Source: Lachnospiraceae bacterium (GTDB lineage Bacteria; Bacillota; Clostridia; Lachnospirales; Lachnospiraceae). From it: a stretch of DNA of 64,000 nt. A model generated the notes under the pieces. The model did no database searches. It worked only from the letters and a program-made list of their open reading frames with translations, and was not told where the DNA came from. The position numbers were made by a program, and so were the translations under genes. How positions within the stretch are numbered: the stretch's first letter is position 1; every line of letters begins with the position of its first letter. Positions 56,814-64,000 of this stretch are shown piece after piece. The DNA lies in the NCBI GenBank assembly GCA_024692905.1, contig JAILLY010000123.1, forward strand, positions 1 to 64,000, read 5' to 3'.

Positions 56814-57977
56814 ATGTTTAAGTATACCTGTTTAAATCCCATTGCCCGTGTCGGACTTGATAAGTTCACAGGCAATTTCGAAAAAACCGATGAAATAAAG
56901 GACGCCCAGGGTGTTCTTGTAAGGAGCGCATCCATGCATGAAGTGGAAATGCCCCAGGGTCTTCTTGCCATCGCCAGAGCCGGAGCCGGAGTAAACAATA
57001 TACCTCTTGAGGACTGTGCCAAAAAGGGTATCGTTGTATTCAATACTCCCGGAGCCAACGCAAACGGTGTAAAGGAACTCGTCATAGCAGGAATGCTTCT
57101 TGCTTCACGTGATGTTGTGGGCGGTATCAACTGGGTTGAGAGTGCAAAGAGCGAAGCGGATATCGCTAAAATGGCCGAAAAAGAAAAGAAGAAATTTGCC
57201 GGCACGGAGATCCAGGATAAGAAGCTTGGAATAATAGGCCTTGGTGCCATAGGTGTCAGGGTTGCAAACGTTGCCAAGCATCTCGGGATGGAAGTATACG
57301 GTTACGATCCTTATATTTCGGTGGATGCTGCATGGAACTTATCAAGGGATATAAAGCATGTGCTCGATGTGAACGAGATATATGAGCAGTGTGATATAAT
57401 CACGATACATGTGCCTTTGATGGACAGCACAAAGAATACCATAAACAAAGAAGCCATTGATAAGATGAAGGACGGAGTCATTATCCTTAACTTCGCAAGG
57501 GATCTTCTGGTTGAAGAGACGGCAGTACTTGATGCGATCAAGGCAGGAAAGGTAAGAAAATACGTATCGGATTTCCCGAACCCCACAACCGCGGGGCAGG
57601 AAGGTTGCATTGTGATACCGCATCTCGGAGCTTCAACCGAGGAGTCCGAGGATAACTGCGCCAAGATGGCGGTAAAGGAACTGATGAATTACCTCGAGAA
57701 CGGAAATATCATCAATTCCGTCAATTATCCCAACTGTGATATGGGTATATGTTCGAATGCCGGACGTATTGCGATCATGCATAAGAACGTTGCAAATATG
57801 ATCTCAAGATTTACCGGTATATTCGGTGAACTCGGACTTAATATCTCCGATCTTACAAACAAGAGTAAGGGTGAATATGCATATACGATGCTGGATCTTG
57901 ATGATCCGGTAACGGATGAAACCGTAAAGAAACTTGAGGCCGTTGACGGAGTTATCCGCGTAAGGGTCGTAAAATAA
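56814..57977 (+). CDS. serA: D-3-phosphoglycerate dehydrogenase (divergent, ACT domain)
   Basis: 387 residues, AGAGGAG site. NAD-dependent first step of serine synthesis: Rossmann GLGAIG in LGIIGLGAIGVRVA, catalytic Arg229 in NFARD and His270 in PHLGAST, C-terminal ACT domain (about 315-387). The catalytic Glu normally found in DVFxxEP is missing: the segment reads SDFPNPTTAG (Asp253 on). Substrate-binding sequence RAGAGVNNI is normal. I believe this clade is common in clostridia, so activity is probably kept with a different residue. No serB gene is nearby. Confidence 0.9.
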   Translation: MFKYTCLNPIARVGLDKFTGNFEKTDEIKDAQGVLVRSASMHEVEMPQGLLAIARAGAGVNNIPLEDCAKKGIVVFNTPGANANGVKELVIAGMLLASRDVVGGINWVESAKSEADIAKMAEKEKKKFAGTEIQDKKLGIIGLGAIGVRVANVAKHLGMEVYGYDPYISVDAAWNLSRDIKHVLDVNEIYEQCDIITIHVPLMDSTKNTINKEAIDKMKDGVIILNFARDLLVEETAVLDAIKAGKVRKYVSDFPNPTTAGQEGCIVIPHLGASTEESEDNCAKMAVKELMNYLENGNIINSVNYPNCDMGICSNAGRIAIMHKNVANMISRFTGIFGELGLNISDLTNKSKGEYAYTMLDLDDPVTDETVKKLEAVDGVIRVRVVK

Positions 57978-57980
57978 GTA

Positions 57981-58241
57981 TCATAATTTAAAATCAAAGT
58001 CGGGGCCAAGATCTTCACGGTATCTGGCCTCGGCTTCCACACCCTGTTCGGAAGCAAGGTCCATATATTTTATGAACACATCCTCAACACTCATACCGTT
58101 TTCCATCGCAAGTTCCTGCATGACGGGGCGAAGCCTGTTAAGCTGTTCGGAAACATGTGTTTTCTGAGGGTCGATATCGTCAAGGACTTCCTCTGCATAT
58201 TTATTTATCCTGTCAAGAAATTTTCTGTCAGCTTCATTCAT
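57981..58241 (-). CDS. Small acidic helical protein, unknown
   Basis: 86 residues on the - strand, with AAAGGGAA upstream of its ATG and a plausible promoter. Highly charged and helical; about 20-75 contains VSEQLNRLRPVMQELAMENGMSVEDVFIKYMDLAS. No signal peptide, membrane helix or metal-binding cluster. Its stop is only three bases from the serA stop, so the two converge with no room for a terminator. I do not recognise the family. Confidence 0.65.
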   Translation of the reverse strand: MNEADRKFLDRINKYAEEVLDDIDPQKTHVSEQLNRLRPVMQELAMENGMSVEDVFIKYMDLASEQGVEAEARYREDLGPDFDFKL

Positions 58242-58288
58242 CGCAATATTCCCTTTCTTCGTTAGAACTGATACATATATGATCTATA

Positions 58289-58317
58289 ATCCTAACATAT
58301 CGTATGTTTTCTTTCAA
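58289..58317 (-). promoter_or_regulatory. promoter of the small - strand gene
   Basis: On the - strand: TTGAAA (58317-58312), 17-base spacer, TAGGAT (58294-58289). The spacer contains the short dyad AACATA-TCG-TATGTT (58294-58308). 48 bases before the start codon. Confidence 0.4.
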
Positions 58318-58346
58318 GGATCCGATATGATGTCAATTTCATTAAA

Positions 58347-58371
58347 TCATACTTTATATTGTTAAGTATGA
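58347..58371. promoter_or_regulatory. operator-like dyad over the DUF1015 promoter
   Basis: TCATACTT and AAGTATGA are exact inverted 8-bp arms around a 9-base centre, overlapping the -35 box TTGTTA (58359-58364) of the promoter below. Size and position suit a dimeric repressor; the regulator is unknown. Confidence 0.5.
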
Positions 58372-58387
58372 CTTTTTCTGATACAAT
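58359..58387 (+). promoter_or_regulatory. promoter of DUF1015-glgB
   Basis: TTGTTA at 58359-58364, 17-base spacer, TACAAT at 58382-58387, 36 bases before the start at 58423. Confidence 0.6.
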
Positions 58388-58422
58388 ATTTGGTGTATGC
58401 GATAAAATATACGGAGGATGAT

Positions 58423-59661
58423 ATGGCAAAGATAAAGGCATTTCGTGCAGTAAGACCGGCAAAGGGTTTGGAGGCTGAAATAGCTTCGCTTCCTTATGAT
58501 GTTTACAGCAGGGCGGAAGCCTGCGAAGCGATCAAAGGCAGGGACAAGGCATTTTTACGCATAGACCGTGCCGAAACATTTTTTGACGACTCGGTAGATA
58601 CCTATGACGACCGTGTCTATGATAAAGCAAACGAAGTATACCGGGGAATGCTTGGAAGCGGAGATTTCGTACAGGACGAGCATGAATATTATTATATTTA
58701 TGAGCTCACTATGGATCAAAGATCCCAGACCGGTATAGTTGCCTGCGCGTCAATAGATGATTATCTGAACAATGTGATAAAGAAGCATGAAAATACCAGG
58801 GCTGACAAAGAAGCGGACCGCATCCGTCATGTGGATGCTTTAAATGCACAGACAGGTCCGATCTTCCTTGCATACAGGGCAGATGAGGTGATAAACGGTA
58901 TTGTTGATAAGACCAAGTCGTCACCTGCGGTAAATGATTTCGTATCTGAAGACGGTATCAGGCACCGTGTATGGATAATAAAGGCTCCTGACGATATACT
59001 TGCGATAAGCAAAGCCTTTGCCGGTATGGACTCGATATATATAGCCGACGGCCATCACAGATGCGCGAGTGCCGTAAGGGTCGGACTGATGCGCCGTGAG
59101 GAGCACAAAGACTTCACCGGCGAAGAGGAATTCAATTATTTCCTTTCGGTCCTTTTCCCCGATGAGCAGCTTATGATAATGGATTATAACCGGGTGATAA
59201 AAGACTTAAACGGCCACAGTATCAATGAAATTCTTGAGTACTTAAAAGGGCTCGGGGAGCTTAAAGTGCAGGGTGACAATGCCTATCGGCCGGTGCATAA
59301 AGGGCAGATTTCGGTATATGCCGAAGGCACCTGGTATTCGCTTGATCTTGATAAACGCTTCCTGATCGACGATCCGGTTGCAGGGCTCGATGTGTCCGTA
59401 CTTCAGGACAATGTATTAAAGCCTTTATTTGGGATCGATGACCCCAAGACCGATAAAAGGATCGATTTTGTCGGCGGTATAAGAGGGCTTAAGGAACTTG
59501 AGCGAAGATGCGGTCTTGACTGCAAAATAGCGTTTGCAATGTATCCGACTTCCATCGGTGAACTCTTTGCCGTTGCCGACGCCGGACTGCTCATGCCGCC
59601 CAAGTCCACATGGTTTGAACCCAAATTAAGGAGCGGCCTTTTCATACATGATATATCATAA
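58423..59661 (+). CDS. DUF1015 family protein
   Basis: 412 residues from ATG 58423 with ACGGAGGATGAT upstream; an upstream in-frame GTG lacks a site. Start MAKIKAFRAVRP and SLPYDVYSR are typical of DUF1015. The most conserved part is YIADGHHRCASAVR, with DGHHR at 209-213, a motif shared with ParB-like serine kinases such as SerK. In clostridia this family is often found beside serC-serA, as here, so a part in serine or phosphoserine metabolism is inferred, not shown. No membrane segment. Own promoter with a dyad. Confidence 0.85.
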   Translation: MAKIKAFRAVRPAKGLEAEIASLPYDVYSRAEACEAIKGRDKAFLRIDRAETFFDDSVDTYDDRVYDKANEVYRGMLGSGDFVQDEHEYYYIYELTMDQRSQTGIVACASIDDYLNNVIKKHENTRADKEADRIRHVDALNAQTGPIFLAYRADEVINGIVDKTKSSPAVNDFVSEDGIRHRVWIIKAPDDILAISKAFAGMDSIYIADGHHRCASAVRVGLMRREEHKDFTGEEEFNYFLSVLFPDEQLMIMDYNRVIKDLNGHSINEILEYLKGLGELKVQGDNAYRPVHKGQISVYAEGTWYSLDLDKRFLIDDPVAGLDVSVLQDNVLKPLFGIDDPKTDKRIDFVGGIRGLKELERRCGLDCKIAFAMYPTSIGELFAVADAGLLMPPKSTWFEPKLRSGLFIHDIS

Positions 59662-59734
59662 TGATCTTAAGGATATGTGTACATGATATCATTGCGGGAT
59701 ATTTCCCGTCTAAAGGGCAGACAAGGAGAAACCT

Positions 59735-62071
59735 ATGGATAAAAAACTGTACAAGATGATGGACTGGGCAAGGATCGAAGGGCTTGTATACTCCGAGGAA
59801 GACGATCCGCATTCTTTTCTCGGAGCGCATTACGTTCTCGGAGGAATACTTATCCAGACATATCTTCCGGGGATAAGCGATATAAAGAAAGTCTGTGTTG
59901 TTTTATCGTCTCAGGGAACGGTAAAGGAACACCAGATGGAACTCATGGACGAGACCGGATTCTATGCCGTGTTCATAAGGAGCCTTAAGAAGATAAAGTT
60001 TGAGTATCATTATGTGATCTGCCACGAAGACGGCTCAAAGACAGAATTCGAGGATCCATACAGGTTTGCTCCTACGGTCACGGATAAGGATATCGCCAGG
60101 TTCAATGCAGGCATACACTATGATATATATAATGTCCTCGGTGCACATTTGAGAACGATAGACGGCGTAAAGGGCGTCAGTTTTGCCGTATGGGCGCCAA
60201 ATGCCGTAAGAGTCAGTGTCGTGGGTGATTTTAACAACTGGGACGGCCGCAGGCATCAGATGAGACGCCTTGAGGAAGGCGGCATCTTTGAGATATTCAT
60301 ACCCGGCGTCAAAGAGGGCGATATATACAAGTATGAACTTAAACTCAAAGGTGATATCATCAAGTTCAAGGCCGATCCTTACGGGTTCGGTGCCGAACTT
60401 CGGCCGGCAACCGCATCCGTTGTAAGAAATATAGAAGGGTTTAAATGGACGGATAAAAAATGGGTCGAAAACCGTAAGGAATTTCAGGGCCCGGATAAGC
60501 CGCTCAGCATTTTCGAAGTCCATCTCGGATCTTTCATGAAACCGGATGACGGGCGTGAGTTTTATAATTACAGGGAGCTTGCTCCACTTATTTCGGCTTA
60601 TGTCCTTAAAACCGGATATACTCATATCGAAGTCATGCCCGTTATGGAACATCCGCTTGATGCATCATGGGGATACCAGGTCATAGGATACTATGCTCCG
60701 ACCAGCCGGTACGGAACACCAAAAGACCTTATGTATTTCATAGATCATATGCATGAAAAAGGTATCGGTGTCATCCTCGACTGGGTACCCGCGCATTTCC
60801 CCAAGGACGATCACGGCCTTTCCGAGTTTGACGGCACATGCCTTTATGAACATCTTGATCCGAGACAGGGATATCATCCGCATTGGAAGACGTCCATCTA
60901 TAATTACGGACGTCCTCAGGTCAGCAATTATCTGATAGCGAACGCATTATACTGGTTTAAGGAATATCATGCCGACGGTATAAGGATGGATGCGGTCGCT
61001 TCCATGCTTTACCTGGATTACGGCAAGCAGGACGGAGGATGGGTTGCAAATATTTACGGCGGAAACGAGAACCTTGAAGCGGTCGAATTCCTTAAGCATT
61101 TCAATTCCATCCATGCCAAGAACGATGACGGTACGCTCGTGATAGCGGAAGAGTCAACCGCATGGCCCAAGGTATCGGGTGCGATCGATGATGAAGGTCT
61201 CGGCTTTGACTTTAAATGGAACATGGGCTGGATGAATGATTTTATCGAATTCATGCGTTATGACCCGTTGTTTAGAAAAGGGCATTATACAGAGCTGACC
61301 TTCAGCATGATATATGCATATTCCGAAAAGTTCATACTTGTATTCTCACATGACGAGGTAGTACACGGCAAAGCTTCAATGCTTGCCAAGATGCCCGGCG
61401 AAAGGAACGATAAATTCGCAAACTTAAAGGCGGCATACGGATATATGATGACACATCCGGGGAAAATGCTCACATTTATGGGCCAGGATATAGGCGAATG
61501 GGATGAATGGAACGAAAACCGGAGTGTTGAATGGGATCTTTTAAACTATGAAGATCATATACATTTCAATGATTACATAAAGGATGTGCAGGCATTTTAC
61601 AAGGCAAATCCCGCACTGTATGAACTTGACAATGAGATCGAAGGGTTTGAATGGATAAATAACATTTCCGCAAACGAATGTATAATCGTATTCCTGAGGA
61701 AGTGTCCCACGCAGACTCTCCTTGTGGTCTGCAATTTTGCCAATATCGCAAGAGATCACTATAAGATAGGCGTTCCGTTCCCGGGGAAATACAAAGAGGT
61801 ATTCAATTCGGATAATGTAAGATACGGCGGCACCGGATTCGTCAATCCCAGAGTCAAGGTATCCAAATATGATGAGTGTGACGGACGTGAAGATTCACTA
61901 AGGGTCAAAGTCGCACCTTTGAGCGTATCCGTATTCAGATATGACGGCCCCGCATCGTCAAAGACTTCATCCGGAAAAGGAAGTTCAAAAAAGTCAGGGA
62001 GTACACACAAGGATCTTAAAAAGGAACTTGAAGATAAGTATAACAGAGAAGAGAGAGGACTTACGATCTGA
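59735..62071 (+). CDS. glgB: 1,4-alpha-glucan branching enzyme
   Basis: 778 residues, AAGGAG site. Forms alpha-1,6 branches in glycogen. Order: extra N-terminal beta domain (about 10-105), CBM48 (about 130-225), GH13 barrel and C-terminal beta domain to about 735. Catalytic residues: nucleophile Asp419 in GIRMDAVASM, acid/base Glu472 in IAEESTAWP, Asp540 in SHDEVVHGK, all intact, in contrast to the GH13-like protein at 42943. The last about 40 residues are a Ser/Lys/Glu-rich low-complexity tail not usual for GlgB. The 73-base gap before it contains small dyads (CGGGA-TATT-TCCCG) of unclear meaning. Confidence 0.95.
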   Translation: MDKKLYKMMDWARIEGLVYSEEDDPHSFLGAHYVLGGILIQTYLPGISDIKKVCVVLSSQGTVKEHQMELMDETGFYAVFIRSLKKIKFEYHYVICHEDGSKTEFEDPYRFAPTVTDKDIARFNAGIHYDIYNVLGAHLRTIDGVKGVSFAVWAPNAVRVSVVGDFNNWDGRRHQMRRLEEGGIFEIFIPGVKEGDIYKYELKLKGDIIKFKADPYGFGAELRPATASVVRNIEGFKWTDKKWVENRKEFQGPDKPLSIFEVHLGSFMKPDDGREFYNYRELAPLISAYVLKTGYTHIEVMPVMEHPLDASWGYQVIGYYAPTSRYGTPKDLMYFIDHMHEKGIGVILDWVPAHFPKDDHGLSEFDGTCLYEHLDPRQGYHPHWKTSIYNYGRPQVSNYLIANALYWFKEYHADGIRMDAVASMLYLDYGKQDGGWVANIYGGNENLEAVEFLKHFNSIHAKNDDGTLVIAEESTAWPKVSGAIDDEGLGFDFKWNMGWMNDFIEFMRYDPLFRKGHYTELTFSMIYAYSEKFILVFSHDEVVHGKASMLAKMPGERNDKFANLKAAYGYMMTHPGKMLTFMGQDIGEWDEWNENRSVEWDLLNYEDHIHFNDYIKDVQAFYKANPALYELDNEIEGFEWINNISANECIIVFLRKCPTQTLLVVCNFANIARDHYKIGVPFPGKYKEVFNSDNVRYGGTGFVNPRVKVSKYDECDGREDSLRVKVAPLSVSVFRYDGPASSKTSSGKGSSKKSGSTHKDLKKELEDKYNREERGLTI

Positions 62072-62943
62072 TGCAGAATGATGTTGCAATGGATGTCACC
62101 GAAGAACTCGGCAGATTTCAGCGTTATACCGGAAGGCTTATGGACGGTGCCTTAAATACAGGCACCAAGGTCATCATAGTCATAATCCTGTTCATTATAG
62201 GACGGCTTATCATAAATCTTTTAAGAAAGCTTCTTCGAAAGACACTCGAAAGATCATCGGTCAATAACGGGAATATCACCTTTATTGATGCGACTGTCAA
62301 GATCATACTTTATATCATCCTGATCGGACTGCTGGCAGGTTATTTCGGGATACAGACCGCATCCATCGTGGCACTTTTGGGATCCGCAGGACTCACAATA
62401 GGTCTTGCGTTTCAGGGATCTCTTTCCAATTTTGCCGGCGGCATGCTCATTTTACTCACCAAGCCTTTCAGGATAGGTGATTATATCAAGGTTTCCGGAA
62501 TAGATGTCGAGGGTACCGTTGATGAGATCGATATGTTTTACAGCCGGCTGATGACCGTTGACAACCGTTCGATAGTAATCCCGAACAGTGTTCTGTCAAA
62601 TACGACCATCACGAACGTAACATATTACGATGTAAGGAAGCTCGAGATCATCGTTCCCGTCTCATACAATAATGACATAGATAAGGTTAAGGAAGTTTTA
62701 AAGGAACTGCTTGAAAACGAGGAATATGTCATCCGCTCGAAGCAGATACAGATATTTATCAATTCATTTGCATCAAGCAGCATTGAAATGGGCATGAGGT
62801 TCTTTGTCAAGAAATCGGAATACTGGACATCAAGATGGAAATGTCTTGAAAATATCAAAAAGGCATTCGATAAAAACGGGATCACGATTCCGTACGAACA
62901 GATTGATATCCACCTTGATGACAAAAGGGCGAAAAAGGCCTGA
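62071..62943 (+). CDS. MscS-family small-conductance mechanosensitive channel
   Basis: 290 residues; the ATG shares one base with the glgB stop (TGATG). Three hydrophobic helices at about 28-47, 72-90 and 95-130, the last being the Ala/Gly-rich pore helix (GSAGLTIGLAFQGSLSNFAGG), followed by the beta domain starting FRIGDYIKVSG and the cytoplasmic vestibule. Releases solutes on hypo-osmotic shock. Tight coupling to glgB is an oddity of context rather than a functional clue. Confidence 0.93.
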   Translation: MQNDVAMDVTEELGRFQRYTGRLMDGALNTGTKVIIVIILFIIGRLIINLLRKLLRKTLERSSVNNGNITFIDATVKIILYIILIGLLAGYFGIQTASIVALLGSAGLTIGLAFQGSLSNFAGGMLILLTKPFRIGDYIKVSGIDVEGTVDEIDMFYSRLMTVDNRSIVIPNSVLSNTTITNVTYYDVRKLEIIVPVSYNNDIDKVKEVLKELLENEEYVIRSKQIQIFINSFASSSIEMGMRFFVKKSEYWTSRWKCLENIKKAFDKNGITIPYEQIDIHLDDKRAKKA

Positions 62944-62959
62944 ACAGGGCGCGTCCGAT

Positions 62960-62988
62960 TTGCGTAAAAGGCTTAATTGTGGTATCAT
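62960..62988 (+). promoter_or_regulatory. promoter of uppP
   Basis: TTGCGT at 62960-62965, 17-base spacer, TATCAT at 62983-62988 with TG one base ahead (extended -10). Confidence 0.5.
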
Positions 62989-63046
62989 TAGCCGGATCAT
63001 GGCATATTATATATTTTTATCATGCAGCGTATGAGGGAGGTTTGAT

Positions 63047-63931
63047 ATGTCTGTATTGCAAGCAATAATAATGGGGATAGTTCAGGGCCTGACGGAATTC
63101 CTGCCCGTAAGCAGTTCGGGACATCTTGCGATAATAAAAGGGCTCTTCGGGGCGGAAACGGATGGCGGGATACTTTTTGATGTCCTCCTCCATGTCGCGA
63201 CCCTTGCCGCGGTATTTGCGGTATATTATAAGGACGTGATCAGGATACTTGTTGAATTCGGAGGAATATGCAGGGATACATCCGTTAATATAGTAAGATT
63301 CTTCAAGAACATATCCGCAATAAACAGAATGGAATACCTTCCGATATGTACGACTCCGTACAGAAGGCTTACGCTGATGCTGATCATTTCAACGATACCG
63401 ACTGCGATCATGGGTATGCTGCTTTCGAATGTTGTTGATTATGTATCGGGAAACCTGCTCATCGTGGGGCTTTGCCTTATAGGAACAGCCGGTATACTGT
63501 TCATTTCGGAACTTATCGAAAACGGAACAAAAAAACAGAAGGAAGCACATTTCGGCGATGCATTAGTCGTTGGCATAAGCCAGGGCTTTGCCGTCCTTCC
63601 GGGCCTGTCACGTTCCGGCACCACGATCACCGCATGCCTTTTATGCGGTTTCGACAGACGTTTTGCAGTCAAATATTCATTTATCATGTCAATGCCCGCA
63701 ATACTCGGTGCGCTTATACTTGAACTGTTCAAGCTTCCCGGAAGCCAGGGCGGGACAGGAGCCGGAGCAGGAGCGTCCGTAGCAGCCATGATACTTGCAG
63801 CTGTTATCGGATATTTCGCACTTAAACTTGTAAATGCACTCGCTGTCAACAGACGGTTCAAACCGTTCTGGATATACTGTCTAATAGCCGGGGCTGTATC
63901 GATAATAGTATTTCTCGTAAAGATGGGATGA
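63047..63931 (+). CDS. uppP: Undecaprenyl-diphosphatase
   Basis: 294 residues, GAGGGAGG site. Polytopic BacA/UppP family, recycling the lipid carrier for cell-wall synthesis. Both signature motifs are present: QGLTEFLPVSSSGH (13-26, Glu17) and GLSRSGTT in the second half with ISQGFAVLPG before it. Eight or so hydrophobic segments. An Ala/Gly-rich insert (GGTGAGAGASVAA) near 245 sits between two helices. Also associated with bacitracin tolerance. Confidence 0.95.
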   Translation: MSVLQAIIMGIVQGLTEFLPVSSSGHLAIIKGLFGAETDGGILFDVLLHVATLAAVFAVYYKDVIRILVEFGGICRDTSVNIVRFFKNISAINRMEYLPICTTPYRRLTLMLIISTIPTAIMGMLLSNVVDYVSGNLLIVGLCLIGTAGILFISELIENGTKKQKEAHFGDALVVGISQGFAVLPGLSRSGTTITACLLCGFDRRFAVKYSFIMSMPAILGALILELFKLPGSQGGTGAGAGASVAAMILAAVIGYFALKLVNALAVNRRFKPFWIYCLIAGAVSIIVFLVKMG

Positions 63932-63953
63932 TAAGGGAACACAGGGGAGAGTA

Positions 63954-64000
63954 ATGGCCAGGGGAACATCGGCACACAAAAAAAACAGCAGAGGAAAAAC
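63954..64000 (+). CDS. Start of a further gene, cut by the window end
   Basis: ATG 63954 has AGGGGAGA four bases upstream and opens a basic, Ser/Lys-rich frame (MARGTSAHKKNSRGK) that runs off the end. Such basic N-termini are seen in FtsK/SpoIIIE translocases of related bacteria, but fifteen residues cannot support a call. Confidence 0.5.
   Translation, partial: MARGTSAHKKNSRGK

Overview
The window reads as chromosomal core DNA of an anaerobic Gram-positive bacterium of the class Clostridia, most likely Lachnospiraceae (Butyrivibrio-like). This is an inference from content: BspA-type leucine-rich repeat surface proteins with a PKTGD/membrane anchor, a Re-citrate-synthase-like enzyme beside a eukaryotic-type NADP isocitrate dehydrogenase and Rex, a CFI-box protein, a DUF1292 protein, and the Firmicutes gene order rplS-lepB-rbgA-rnhB-ylqG-ylqH-yraN. 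Coding density is very high, no gap exceeds 300 bases, and almost all genes lie on the + strand. I see one tRNA gene and no rRNA, insertion sequence, prophage or CRISPR array.

Layout. 1-5.8 kb: two LRR surface proteins, the first cut by the window edge. 5.8-12.4 kb: citrate synthase-like, icd, rex, a coiled-coil unknown, nnr and alr behind one good promoter. 12.5-18.9 kb: yebC, a CFI-box protein, metY, and a 1181-residue membrane protein with a huge Pro/Glu-rich repeat tail. 19.0 kb: tRNA-Thr(CGT) with promoter, palindrome and terminator. 19.2-25.3 kb: argH, asd, a degenerate AAA/DUF234 protein and topB. 25.4-32.5 kb: metH, a membrane protein with two good starts, a divergent ilvB, two tandem ilvN genes and ilvC. 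32.6-37.8 kb: rplS to yraN. 37.8-39.0 kb (-): a long Prs-like protein. 39.2-42.9 kb: gltX, DUF1292, pcrA-like helicase. 42.9-46.1 kb: a GH13 isoamylase-like protein with ruined catalytic motifs, a one-helix membrane protein and a beta-propeller. 46.1-47.2 kb (-): aroC. 47.3-58.0 kb: vanY-like peptidase, tgt, yajC, leuB, ilvD, a canonical ilvB, an L,D-transpeptidase, serC, serA. 58.0-64.0 kb: a small - strand gene, DUF1015, glgB, mscS, uppP and the first codons of a further gene.

How the genes fit. Much of the window is amino-acid biosynthesis: branched-chain (ilvB x2, ilvN x2, ilvC, ilvD, leuB), arginine (argH), aspartate family and methionine (asd, metY, metH), serine (serC, serA) and chorismate (aroC); citrate synthase plus icd would supply 2-oxoglutarate, although aconitase is not here. 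Cell-wall genes (alr, vanY-like, L,D-transpeptidase, uppP) and glycogen genes (glgB, the inactive-looking debranching homologue) are scattered among them.

The most interesting points are an AHAS-like large subunit that has lost several AHAS signature residues and sits beside two small-subunit genes; a GH13 pseudoenzyme operon; a GT-C-like membrane protein with a very long repeat tail; and a serC-serA-DUF1015 neighbourhood with an atypical SerA and no SerB. All functional calls come from reading the translated sequence; no database search was run.
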